Notes under the pieces: generated by a model
What the model was told of the DNA's origin: nothing
The model's input: the letters and a program-made list of their open reading frames with translations, nothing else
Database searches by the model: none
Position numbers and translations under genes: made by a program
Shown here: one piece after another, positions 49,401 to 54,010 of the stretch
Numbering within the stretch: the first letter of the stretch is position 1
How the letters are laid out: every line of letters begins with the position of its first letter
Assembly: GCF_036711975.1 (NCBI RefSeq)
Contig: NC_091967.1
Span: 11,036,001-11,100,000 of the forward strand
Direction: 5' to 3'
DNA: 64,000 bases
DNA from: Onthophagus taurus
Taxonomy: Eukaryota > Arthropoda > Insecta > Coleoptera > Scarabaeidae

Positions 49401-50067
49401 TTTAAGCTACATTATTAATATTTAGTTCCTAAAGTTCTTTATTTGAAATTACAAAGTTAGGTAAATACAGTGTAAGAAATACATTTAAATCAAGAAAAGT
49501 GACCGAACACAAAATACTGATACTTTCAGTCAGGAAAAGTGACACAAGTCGAAATAAAACAGTACAAGAAAAAAGGTTTACAGATAATTTCAAAAAAAGT
49601 GACACTTTCTTACTTATGACTATTTTAATAATTATATTCCACTTACCTTGCTCAACGAAAACTGTCACAACTGAAAATATGTCGTTTATCTTGACCGAAA
49701 CATGCACACTTTCTTGTAGCAACACTAAAGTGACACTGTTCTTGCCATAATAAGTAATGAACTAGACTAAAACAAAACTGACATAACTGCCTTCTGACGG
49801 ATAAATTGTGAGTTTGAAATGTGACGTTTTTCTGCACGTCGGGGGCACACCAGACCTATTTATTATTGACATAACCTCAAAATTGTCATTTTTTGAGTTG
49901 TGACACTATTCTCGCCGGGGTGCGATATGTCAAAGTTTGATGGTGAGCTAATAAATCAGCCTGTATATATCACATAAACTATCATGTATTCTATGTCGAT
50001 GTATCAACTTACTAGAGCATGGTTGATTGGCTGCGAAGAAAGCTTGCTTTATTATTGATGCACTCCA
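10223..50067 (-). CDS. Myt1l: MYT1/MYT1L/ST18-family CCHHC zinc-finger transcription factor, 17-18 exons over 40 kb
   Basis: I spliced the gene by hand. Every junction keeps phase, and from the first in-frame Met (exon at 46976-47022) to the stop at 10223 there are 1,462 codons. Numbering from that Met, six fingers fit CX4CX4HX7HX5C: C412-C436, C456-C480, C1128-C1152, C1169-C1193, C1214-C1238 and C1275-C1299. Other parts are a basic LKKRKLEEP motif near residue 35, an acidic/Ser-rich region (40-400), a long Pro/Ser/Gln/Tyr-rich linker (480-1100) with an Ala run, a coiled coil (1330-1374) and a conserved C-terminal domain (1375-1462). Vertebrate relatives bind AAGTT-type sites and repress non-neuronal genes during neuron differentiation. 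Insects are thought to have a single member (Drosophila CG43689). It is not the unrelated Drosophila kinase also called Myt1. The true N-terminus is uncertain because the frame stays open upstream. Intron 13 has a GC donor. Confidence 0.92.
10490..11605. other. Intron stretch, AT-rich
   Basis: Part of the last MYT1-family intron. The only structure seen is an imperfect inverted repeat at about 11184-11240 (TTGAAACACC ... GGTGTTTCATGCATTATGC). No coding signal was found. Confidence 0.45.
11606..12072. mobile_element. MITE-like element with terminal inverted repeats ATAGGGCCGTTAAC
   Basis: The left end ATAGGGCCGTTAAC (near 11608) and right end GTTAACGGCCCTAT (near 12069) are exact reverse complements, about 465 bases apart. 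The interior is AT-rich and non-coding. The target-site duplication is unclear (TTTA/TTGT do not match), so boundaries are approximate. Confidence 0.6.
12165..12315. mobile_element. Short MITE with 17-bp inverted ends
   Basis: The left end TAGGCCCACTTTTACCA and right end TGGTAAAAGTGGGCCTTA are reverse complements apart from the last base or two. The next ~15 bases inward also pair imperfectly (GATAAACT/AGTTTATC). Length is about 150 bases. It sits about 95 bases from the element ending at 12072. Confidence 0.65.
12316..13129. other. Intron stretch, nothing recognised
   Basis: AT-rich. A short minus-strand frame at 12521-12718 ([21 protein letters not shown]) may be transposon debris but matches no family I can name. 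Confidence 0.35.
13130..13560 (+). pseudogene. Tc1/mariner-type transposase remnant
   Basis: Plus-strand fragments in shifting frames read [19 protein letters not shown], then [45 protein letters not shown] and [15 protein letters not shown]. The order and motifs (DEA block, RYW, VW-GI, WFQQDGAPAH) are those of insect IS630/Tc1-mariner transposases. Stops and frameshifts make it inactive. It lies in the last intron of the MYT1-family gene, opposite to its transcription. Confidence 0.75.
13951..14102 (-). CDS. MYT1-family exon: coiled coil
   Basis: 152 bases encoding [17 protein letters not shown] to HLSQGEK. Hydrophobic residues fall at heptad spacing ([13 protein letters not shown]), as in the dimerising coiled coil that follows the last finger in vertebrate MYT1/ST18. 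Confidence 0.92.
14103..14787. other. Short intron, AT-rich
   Basis: Intron between the coiled-coil exon and the finger 5/6 exon. No repeat or coding content was seen. Confidence 0.5.
14788..15056 (-). CDS. MYT1-family exon: 3' half of finger 5 and all of finger 6
   Basis: 269 bases encoding [19 protein letters not shown], an Ala-rich helix, [26 protein letters not shown] and a basic tail to KGYTG. The donor is CAG|GTAAGA. Confidence 0.94.
15300..15362 (-). CDS. MYT1-family 63-base microexon: 5' half of finger 5
   Basis: Encodes [20 protein letters not shown] and nothing else. It is flanked by AACAG and AAG|GTAACA. The exon corresponds exactly to the first four ligands of one finger. Confidence 0.93.
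15498..15692 (-). CDS. MYT1-family exon: 3' half of finger 3 and all of finger 4
   Basis: 195 bases encoding [15 protein letters not shown], then [20 protein letters not shown] and SLSGCP. It ends AG|GTACGA one codon before the first cysteine of finger 5. Confidence 0.94.
15693..16105 (-). other. GC-AG intron inside finger 3
   Basis: The intron begins GCAAGC and ends ATTACAG. It splits the serine codon between the second His and last Cys of finger 3. No other content was recognised. Confidence 0.8.
16106..16240 (-). CDS. MYT1-family exon: 5' half of finger 3, GC splice donor
   Basis: 135 bases. After the acceptor CCGTCTAG it reads [10 protein letters not shown] to GKELIQ, then [12 protein letters not shown] to HR. 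The exon ends AAG|GCAAGC, a GC donor. No GT lies close enough to restore phase, and the next exon completes the finger exactly. It has no ATG near its start and is easily missed. Confidence 0.88.
16351..16539. repeat. Foldback element, family A (copy 2, near-perfect inverted repeat)
   Basis: The left arm 16351-16406 and right arm 16478-16539 are inverted copies that differ essentially by one 6-base insertion. Both contain CTAGAACTAATAGTAGC-type CTAG repeats ending at CGGGTC/GACCCG. A second hairpin, TTCAGAAAC (16407-16415) with GTTTCTGAA (16427-16435), sits between them. No reading frame is expected to be functional. Confidence 0.85.
16540..17819. other. Intron stretch with a CpG-rich segment at 16820-17200
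   Basis: AT-rich apart from 16820-17200, where CpG dinucleotides are frequent (ATCGATCGAAAG, ACGCGTTATT, GACGCGCGATAGCG). There is no long reading frame. It could be a regulatory element or an internal promoter upstream of the finger 3-6 exons, but this rests on composition only. Confidence 0.35.
17820..18480 (+). pseudogene. LINE reverse-transcriptase remnant
   Basis: Degraded plus-strand frames read [41 protein letters not shown], then [18 protein letters not shown] and [17 protein letters not shown]. These correspond in order to RT domains 3-6, including the catalytic D of the F-D-L-KAFD block and an (Y/-)IDD box, of the jockey/CR1-like type. Stops and frameshifts interrupt it throughout. 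It lies in the intron between the linker exons and finger 3. Confidence 0.78.
18481..19467. other. Intron remainder, nothing recognised
   Basis: Possible further LINE debris up to about 18960, then AT-rich DNA. No gene was seen. A minus-strand AATAAA at 19429-19434 is treated under the alternative end of the 19468-19708 exon. Confidence 0.4.
19429..19436 (-). promoter_or_regulatory. Stop codon overlapping a poly(A) signal (possible intronic polyadenylation)
   Basis: Reading through the 19468 donor gives a TAA at 19434-19436 followed at once by ATAAAT, so AATAAA (19429-19434) overlaps the stop. This would end a product with fingers 1-2 only, of about 1,115 residues. Confidence 0.4.
19468..19708 (-). 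CDS. MYT1-family exon: Gly/Pro/Tyr-rich linker with possible alternative end
   Basis: 241 bases encoding [12 protein letters not shown] to HDKQPSKDG, ending AG|GTTAGT. If this donor is not used, the frame continues 12 codons to a TAA at 19434-19436 that overlaps an AATAAA. This could be an intronic poly(A) isoform. Confidence 0.85.
19820..20157 (-). CDS. MYT1-family exon: linker with polyalanine tract
   Basis: 338 bases encoding residues 910-1023. It is GC-rich, with repeats of [13 protein letters not shown] type and an uninterrupted alanine run of about 14 residues (nucleotides near 19900-19930). The acceptor is GCGTAG|C and the donor G|GTGAGT, both phase-exact. Confidence 0.87.
20158..20650. 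other. Short intron
   Basis: Mixed composition. It contains the 25-codon read-through extension of the upstream exon (20575-20650) and nothing else recognised. Confidence 0.5.
20651..20796 (-). CDS. MYT1-family exon: Pro/Ser linker
   Basis: 146 bases encoding [15 protein letters not shown] to LSVSRLSH, spliced from AG|GTTGGT to the exon at 20157. If the donor is skipped the frame runs 25 further codons to a stop at 20575, so intron retention would truncate the protein before fingers 3-6. Confidence 0.8.
20916..21096 (-). CDS. MYT1-family exon: linker with conserved INLSVKC motif
   Basis: 181 bases encoding residues 801-861, including [11 protein letters not shown] and [11 protein letters not shown]. 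The repeated (I/L)(N/D)LS motif recurs in the next two exons ([22 protein letters not shown]), forming short linear repeats in this linker. It is followed by CAG|GTTAGT. Confidence 0.88.
21145..22018 (-). CDS. MYT1-family exon: Ser/Tyr/Gln-rich linker
   Basis: 874 bases encoding residues 510-801, between fingers 2 and 3. Composition is Ser/Tyr/Asp at first ([16 protein letters not shown]), then Gln-rich ([15 protein letters not shown]). Two lysine-centred [10 protein letters not shown] / IPKAEIS sites resemble sumoylation consensus (hydrophobic-K-x-E). No folded domain was recognised. Confidence 0.9.
22128..22319 (-). CDS. MYT1-family exon: complete zinc finger 2
   Basis: 192 bases encoding [10 protein letters not shown], then [12 protein letters not shown] to SLSGCP, then an Ala/Gln/Lys-rich helix ([12 protein letters not shown]). 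All five metal ligands of the CCHHC finger lie in this single exon. Confidence 0.94.
22320..22738. other. Intron between finger 1 and finger 2 exons
   Basis: Purine-rich in part. No coding content or repeat family was seen. Confidence 0.5.
22739..22779 (-). CDS. MYT1-family 41-base microexon: 3' half of finger 1
   Basis: Encodes [14 protein letters not shown] between a TATTTAG acceptor and an A|GTAAGT donor. It supplies the last cysteine of finger 1. It is too short for ordinary ORF finders but phase-exact on both sides. Confidence 0.9.
22857..22929 (-). CDS. MYT1-family exon: 5' half of zinc finger 1
   Basis: 73 bases encoding [16 protein letters not shown] and on to the HHR of finger 1. 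The exon ends at AG|GTAAGA inside the serine codon, between the second His and the last Cys of the finger. Confidence 0.93.
22930..24003. other. Intron with a CpG-rich island at 23140-23830
   Basis: Three overlapping open frames above 130 codons occur on both strands of the island. This is what high GC gives by chance, and none shows a recognised motif, splice signal or conserved pattern. It is a candidate regulatory island. Confidence 0.4.
24004..25163 (-). CDS. MYT1-family large exon: basic motif and acidic/Ser-rich region
   Basis: 1,160 bases encoding residues 21-407. It starts with [19 protein letters not shown], where LKKRKLE resembles the basic motif that follows finger 1 in vertebrate MYT1 proteins. 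Then come KRRRKED, a serine- and acid-rich stretch ([19 protein letters not shown]) and a Pro/Thr/Ala-rich tail. The relation to a lost N-terminal finger is inference. The exon ends G|GTAAGT just before finger 1. Confidence 0.92.
25164..28599. other. Long intron, 5' part, with CpG-rich islands
   Basis: Islands of higher GC at about 25800-26150, 26870-27120 and 27640-28430 are set in AT-rich DNA. The last contains a TGACGTCA palindrome at 28337-28344. No gene was recognised. Confidence 0.4.
28600..28975 (-). pseudogene. hAT-family (ZBED-like) transposase C-terminal remnant
   Basis: The minus-strand frame 28780-28965 reads [17 protein letters not shown], then an acidic Ser/Asp-rich spacer. It resembles the (A/S)xxLDPRYK motif before the dimerisation region of hAT transposases. 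Further downstream on the same strand, [11 protein letters not shown] and [13 protein letters not shown] look like the eroded dimerisation domain (ELxxYL...; P-A-[TS]-x-x-x-S). Up to 1.4 kb beyond 28975 may belong to the same element but is too decayed to place. It is inactive and lies in the long intron in the sense orientation of the host gene. Confidence 0.62.
28976..33276. other. Long intron, middle part
   Basis: 29000-30430 is probably eroded hAT sequence. CpG-rich islands lie at about 30650-30920, 31080-31300, 31560-31650 and 32100-32340. 32600-33270 is AT-rich with nothing recognised. Confidence 0.35.
33277..33382. mobile_element. Palindromic MITE, family B (complete copy, 106 bp)
   Basis: It starts CAGTGTGTTAATTAATTA and ends with the exact reverse complement, flanked by TA on both sides (TA target duplication, as for Tc1/mariner elements). 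The arms continue inward as ATCGTACCCGACGTCAT. The interior shows TATCAC/GTGATA pairing. Related copies are at 41271-41437 and 43155-43290. Confidence 0.85.
33383..34496. other. Intron stretch before the 34.5-kb exon
   Basis: A GC-rich island lies at about 34100-34440. 33595-33840 is open on both strands with no recognised motif. Confidence 0.4.
34497..34549 (-). CDS. MYT1-family exon, N-terminal linker
   Basis: 53 bases between a TTTTCAG acceptor and an AA|GTAAGT donor. It encodes [17 protein letters not shown] and splices in frame to the large exon at 25163. It lies between introns of 9.3 and 12.4 kb. Confidence 0.8.
34550..35867. other. Intron stretch with CpG-rich segments
   Basis: Moderately GC-rich at 34850-34980 and 35220-35600. 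No coding or repeat signature was recognised. Confidence 0.4.
35868..36250. repeat. Composite repeat: family A arm followed by family C tandem units
   Basis: 35868-35996 is a family A copy (CGTCTCTTAAGACG core, GGCTAAACTCGAATG, then CTAG-rich arm). It runs directly into about 250 bases of family C, whose units of roughly 75-95 bases carry AAGCCGAGGCAG, AACAATAAGAAAA and CAGTATTAACATATCAATA. The same two families adjoin again, in the other order, at 57640-58085. Confidence 0.75.
36251..37220. repeat. AT-rich region with several ACAGGGTG-type element ends
   Basis: Short motifs typical of non-autonomous element ends recur: TATAGGGTGAG (36270), ACCCTGTATA (36365), AACAGGGTGTT (36475) and TACAGGGTGTTCC (37077). 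One possible small element spans about 36268-36374. Full element boundaries were not resolved. Confidence 0.4.
37221..41270. other. Long intron, AT-rich with CpG-rich islands
   Basis: Islands lie at about 37560-37940, 38080-38430, 38590-39110 and 40330-40990. Open frames on both strands at 38052-38440 have balanced composition but no recognised motif. No gene was called. Confidence 0.4.
41271..41437. mobile_element. Palindromic MITE, family B (167 bp copy)
   Basis: Same ends as the 33277 copy, CAGTGTGTTAATTAATTA and its complement, with a longer stem. The arms carry GTACCCGATGTCATCATTG, GCAACCAATATCACAGT and their inverted partners. An inner palindrome, ATACGC ... GCGTAT, lies at the centre. 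TA precedes it, but AT rather than TA follows, so the target duplication is imperfect. Confidence 0.82.
41438..43065. other. Intron stretch
   Basis: AT-rich at first. CpG-rich islands lie at about 42200-42500 and 42720-42840. No coding or repeat content was recognised. Confidence 0.4.
43066..43565. repeat. Repeat cluster: family A copies with a family B MITE nested between them
   Basis: 43066-43150 is a family A arm. 43155-43290 is a family B copy lacking its left end (it begins at CCATTGCAAGTATGC and finishes with AACACACTG before TA). 43295-43565 holds two more family A palindromes, one with perfect 16-bp arms (CATTCGGGTTTAGCCG and its complement, 43455-43498). The A tail AATCTAGCGCT closes the cluster. 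Confidence 0.8.
43566..46975. other. Intron stretch with CpG-rich islands
   Basis: Islands lie at about 43690-43860, 44280-44550 and 46150-46530. 44900-46150 is AT-rich with short broken frames that may be old transposon sequence. A 100-codon open frame without a 5' ATG lies at 46264-46565 (see findings). Confidence 0.35.
46976..47022 (-). CDS. MYT1-family exon with first in-frame Met
   Basis: 47 bases between a TTTTTCAG acceptor and AAG|GTGAGT. It reads [15 protein letters not shown] and joins the 34.5-kb exon in phase 0. The Met near its end is the first seen in frame and is a plausible translation start. Confidence 0.65.
47023..47560. other. Intron stretch beside the MYT1-family exon 2
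   Basis: CpG-rich in part (47130-47470). Nothing else was recognised before the nested transposon. Confidence 0.4.
47920..49924 (-). mobile_element. 2,005-bp DNA transposon with TIRs and ATAT duplication, nested
   Basis: The left end CGCACCGCGGCAAGAACAGT (47920) matches the reverse complement of the right end, CGCACCCCGGCGAGAATAGT (ending 49924). The inverted match extends to about 37 bases with a few mismatches. ATAT stands on both sides (47916-47919, 49925-49928). The outer element's palindromic sequence is continuous if the insert and one ATAT are removed. GTGACA-type motifs are repeated in both subterminal regions. It carries one ORF (48367-49385, minus). Confidence 0.78.
48367..49398 (-). 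CDS. DUF7869-type protein, putative transposase, N-terminally incomplete
   Basis: An open frame of 343 codons without stops. A TTGTTTTAG acceptor at 49386-49387 suggests the coding part starts at 49385, after an intron. Recognised blocks are a Lys/Glu-rich coiled segment, [47 protein letters not shown] and [21 protein letters not shown], then a basic tail. I know this order from a large family of uncharacterised insect and cnidarian proteins (DUF7869), often multi-copy and suspected to be DDE-type transposases. Family members I recall have YSDNCCGQNKN; here the Asp is Asn. The usual N-terminal Cys-rich half was not found in the 540 bases upstream. The TIRs around it support the mobile-element reading. 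Confidence 0.72.
   Translation of the reverse strand: MFVLGLVWNLCNSSKEEKKAIQEKYDKHLKEKVLSRAEKEEDKKKAKESEGKIIVATYDLQAVLPAPKGDTNAFYYKSKINSYNLTVNELQSDYVKCFFWHECQGNRGAIEIGSSVLKYLEEKANTKNDDNLEIVLYSNNCCGQQKNKFIMAMYLYAVQQLKIKSITHKFLIRGHTQNEGDNVHSVIEKSIKRALKSGNIYIPTDYVRLIRSARKTGNQYKVTELGYEDFVDLKQLSEQVGSNYSKTSNNEQIKISDIKVIKVQKTDPGILFVKTTYKQKEYAQINVNNKTKRRQESISTIKYVSAYKKKIEISATKQAHIKYLISIKCIPTLYKPIYESMFM
50013..50067 (-). CDS. Candidate 5' exon of the MYT1-family gene
   Basis: A 55-base segment flanked by a CAG acceptor and an A|GTAAGT donor. Its open frame [18 protein letters not shown] joins the next exon in matching phase with no stop. It contains no ATG, so it is either coding in a longer isoform or 5' UTR. 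Support is splice sites and phase only. Confidence 0.4.
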
Positions 50068-52759
50068 CTGAAATATAATTAAGTATGGAACAAGGAAGAA
50101 AAATGGCTGTAGGAAACCCGATACGTCGAAGTTGGATAGAACTTTACCGTTAATTATAGTAACGAACAAGTTAAGTAAAACAACAAAGCTCTAGATAATT
50201 TTAATTTATCGATTCTATCTTTCTAATAAAAATGTTTCAAAATTCTAACATTATATAGGGTGTAACAAAAATAAATAGAAATTTGGTGGTAAAATAATGT
50301 GATGCATAAATATTCCTCTCTGAAAACTAAATTTGATACCCTAAATATCATCATATTACAATGGTCATCAAAATGGAAAACTTTTGATATCAAATCCCAG
50401 TATCTCTGTACTACATCTAAAAAGTAGAGTATTTTAGCTTTAGTTTATTTAATATTGAATCTCTGCGTATTTTGATAATACAATGGTTTCATAAGTACTA
50501 GTTTCTAGTTCTAGGTCTCGAGGTAATGTTAGTTCTAACGATAGTGCTAGTGTTAGTTTTAGTTCTAATTTTAGTTTAATGCAATGGTTTCATTTTATTG
50601 TACACACATATTAAGTACTGCATAATCAAGTTTCATATTTATATAACCCTATACCCCTAATGTGTTTTTAATCAAATCTCTCATTATGGGCGTATCTTAA
50701 TTTTTAATGAAGGGTCCAGCGGCGACGTCCGCGGTATAATCCGACTCCGGTGGGGACGTACTAAAATCCCTCTCGTCCTCCGGTTCTTCGTCCGGCCGTC
50801 GTTGGAAAAGCGCTAATTTCCTCAGCGCCTGGGGAAGTCGCGCGCATGCAAAGCGAGAGGGTGCCACGACGAGCCGGCCGGCCGCCGAAATAATAACTCG
50901 GCGACGGCGGCGACGGCGGTCTCTGTCTGACTTGATCAATATACATCCCTCCTTGGACCCGTAGGAGCGGGCCCCCTTCGTTCGCCCCCGTTCTTAATTA
51001 GGAGTCGGAATCTGTGGCGGACACACATAAGGGTCGCTAGACCAATATGCGCCACCCCACATTCTGCCCCCGTTCACCTCCGCTCACGCCGCCCCCCTCC
51101 ACGGCTTTGCTCATTTGTGTGCGATTCGTTCTGATTTCGACCACCCTCTCGGAGGACCTGGGTGAAAGGACCAAGGGTTCGGTAGAGTCGGGATATGCAT
51201 TCATGGTGATGTCAATTAAAAACCTTATATTCTACTCCAAATTCGTAAAATATAGTAATGTAAAAAAAATGGTGGAGGCGCCAGGAATATAATTTACAAA
51301 GAACTTGAAGTTGATTCTTCTTACGTTAGTTGAATTTTTAAAGTAACTCTTGGCATGCTAACAGTGTTATCGCAGGGTGCTTTAAGCCGCTTTTATTGCC
51401 CCCCAATAGATCGTAAAAGGGTTGAAGATGATAATTCAAGATTTTAACGTTCGTTTTATGCCCGCACAACATTCCGATGAAAAGGGGGACATCTACGATG
51501 ACGATCCCTCGGTGCACTTGACTCATCTTAATATGCGTACCACGCTTGATAATTACCCACCTCAAAAATCTTTAATTACAAGTCGAATTAATTTTTTGGT
51601 AGGAAGTTTTCTACAAAGAAAGTTTTCCTTAGACGGCTAATTACGTAATTAAACCGTTCCTGGTAAAGTAAACGAAACGCTTGGTCGGAGGCAAATTCTC
51701 TCCCTGACCACATCAACGTTACCGTTGGAATCCTGAACATACTCTGGTCGGTGGTGCTTACCTTGTCGTTATTAAGATGACGTTCAATTAAGATTAGTCA
51801 GCGATACTGATCTCTCTAGCTCAGCGAGCGGTGGTAGCGTCCATCAATTCTGGAATTATTGTGCATCGTACACTTGTAAAGTTTGTAGTCCTGAACAGTT
51901 GTTCGAGAGTACTACACTAATTAGCAAGCTCTGGTAGTGGTGCTGTGGTCGCAAAGGGGCGCACCACCCTGTATTTAATATGAAAGCGGATGAAGGAGTT
52001 ATAATCAACAAATGGATAGTAATAACTGTGATTTAAAATACTAAAATATTCATTTTTTATCAGTTAGTTGATTTTGAAATGATTTTTTTTAACTGGATCT
52101 ATCATGGACCTTGTTCCTAGAGGAAATGAGGGTCCCCCAGAATTTAAGGTAAGTACGCTAAATAAATATAGTTTGGGTTCGGGGCCGTTTGAACAGTAAC
52201 GGGAGGCTTTATTAATTCGCAACAGGGCTACTTTGATTTAATTGTTTGACTTTTAATTGTAATTCTCACCTTTATCACGTTGGCTAATTATCCGCTTATC
52301 TCGGTGTTTGCCATCCCCGTGGGTTTCCTCCACCCCCATAGCGTCTCTTTCTGTGCGGTAAAGGAGTCCGTAAAACCCCGGGATACAGAAAGAGGCTTTT
52401 CCCCGGGCGGTACGAGGAAAACGGAAGCGACTGTTTAAACGGTAACGGAAAGTACCGGGCAGAGTTTTCTCTCATCGACGCCGGAAGTTTAATGAGTTGG
52501 TAGCAAAGAATAAAGAGGAGAGATGATGGCCTACGTGCAAAACCTCCAGTAAAACGGAAAAACTTTTTTGAAGTGGGCAATTATCAGATATTAAGAAAAT
52601 GTTTTTCAAAAAATGTTTAAAAAAGAGTACTAAATGGTTATTTTATTACGTTGCAGCTGGATTGGAAAACTGCTTTCTCAAGTTTCGACCAAACCCTGAA
52701 TACTTAGCATGAATAATTTTGTCGTAATAATAGACATATATTTCAAAGGAAATTTCGGA
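50068..52759. other. Upstream region of the MYT1-family gene with CpG-rich islands
   Basis: A GC-rich island at about 50690-51190, just upstream of the candidate first exon, is a possible promoter region. Smaller islands are at 51640-51960 and 52290-52520. A TATAGGGTG element end is at 50254, and family A sequence is at 50500-50580 (TTCTAGTTCTAGGTCTCG). No gene was recognised. Confidence 0.4.
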
Positions 52760-54010
52760 AAATGTTTGGAAATACTTAAAAAAAAGTATGGAATTGCATT
52801 GATCAGATCCATACAGCAAAATATTCTTGTGGACTTACTAACCAGAATCCAAATATCAAGAAATTTCCAGGAATTAGGTTAGCCGAATTCCAAACTGAAA
52901 GGGAAAATCTGTAATAACATTGACATGATTATCAACTGTAAGAACAACTATATAATTACATTGGAATGATTTTAGATTGTGTGCATGAAAAAATCTGTAA
53001 TTACCTTAGGTAGATTAAAACTTACTAGACACCAAAATATAGTATTAAGAAGTCATGAATTAAGCTGGCCGCATTACAAGGAATAAGAAAAAGTCTAATT
53101 ATGCTGATAGGATTCTAGACTGCAAAAAGAAGTCTGATATGTTGCGGACAGGATATCAAGCTTTATGAAAAAGTCTTGAATGTCGCTGGTGGTTCTTCAG
53201 ATCATAAAAAAGAGTCTGGAATAACTCTGGGAATACTTTACAGATTAACAAAATGTCAGGAGTTATTCTTATTGATTCTAAACTGCACAATAATGTCTGG
53301 AATTACTCGAGTCTTTCAATTTTCAAATATATGTTTAGAATTACAATGGATAATATAAATAGAAGAAACTATATAACTTAAAAAGTTTAAAATTATTCTG
53401 ACCAGGCTTAAAACTTCATGAAAAGATCAAGAATTACGTTTACAAAGTTCTAAATTGCAAAAGGTGTATGGAATTACATTTACAATATTCTGAACTATAA
53501 GAAAAGGTTCTAATTATATCGATAGGTTTCTATACTGCAAGAAGAAGTCTCAACTGATGCGGGTAAATCACTTAACTGTATGAAAAGAATGTTGAATAAA
53601 ACTAATACTACTTTAGACATTATGAAAAAAATCTGGAATGACATTGGCAAAAGTTCAGATTTTAACGAAGTGTCAGGAATTATTCAGATCGATTCTGAAC
53701 TGCATAAGAATGTCTGGAATTACTTTCGTCCTCCAGTCTACGGATACAAGTTGCGAATTGTAATGGATAGACCAGGTACAATTAATGAAAGTTTAGAATT
53801 ATTCTGACCAAGCTTGAAATTTCATGAAAAAATCAAGAATTACGTTGCCCACGTCTCAAAACAAGAAAACGTTAGAAGAGATTCTGGACTGATGAAAAGA
53901 TTCCAAAATTTAAGCAAATGTCAACACTGGTATAAAAATTTTAACTGGATGAAAATGCCTGGAAGTACCTTGGTTAGTTTAAAGAGTTCAAAAATAAGAC
54001 AATAACATTA
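52760..54010. repeat. Degenerate tandem repeat with ~417-bp higher-order period
   Basis: Short units of roughly 45-60 bases recur with the consensus theme TCTGGAATTAC, then GATTCTAAACTGCA, then AAGAA(A/G)AAGTC. Blocks at 53091, 53253 and 53385 are repeated in the same order at about 53507, 53671 and 53800, giving a second-level period of about 416-418 bases. Open frames in this region are by-products of the repeat. Confidence 0.7.

Larger units (their letters stand above)
47561..49965. mobile_element. Tc1/mariner-type non-autonomous element carrying a nested insertion
   Basis: The outer ends are TACAGGGTGATTTATTAGCT at 47561 and AGCTAATAAATCAGCCTGTA ending at 49965. The inverted match continues as CACCATCAAACTTTGACATA; treating the outermost TA as duplicated target is consistent with Tc1/mariner. 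Inside the left part, minus-strand frames at about 47750-47880 read [12 protein letters not shown] and IYSSRRRLF, resembling the C-terminal tail of an insect mariner-type transposase. Before the insertion at 47920-49924 the element would have been about 400 bases. Confidence 0.75.

Noticed and set aside
50697..50939. Minus-strand frame with RRRRRRR and an acidic tail (PDEEPEDERDFSTSPPE)
   Set aside because: Looks protein-like in part, but it overlaps another open frame in a very GC-rich island. It has no donor that joins the MYT1 exons in phase, so a promoter-type island is the simpler reading.
52082..52150. Plus-strand ATG followed by a strong AAG|GTAAGT donor (MDLVPRGNEGPPEFK)
   Set aside because: No downstream exon with matching phase and no family match was found, so a single good donor is not enough to call a gene.
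53580..54005. Two plus-strand frames of 63-75 codons
   Set aside because: They are by-products of the degenerate tandem repeat at 52760-54010.
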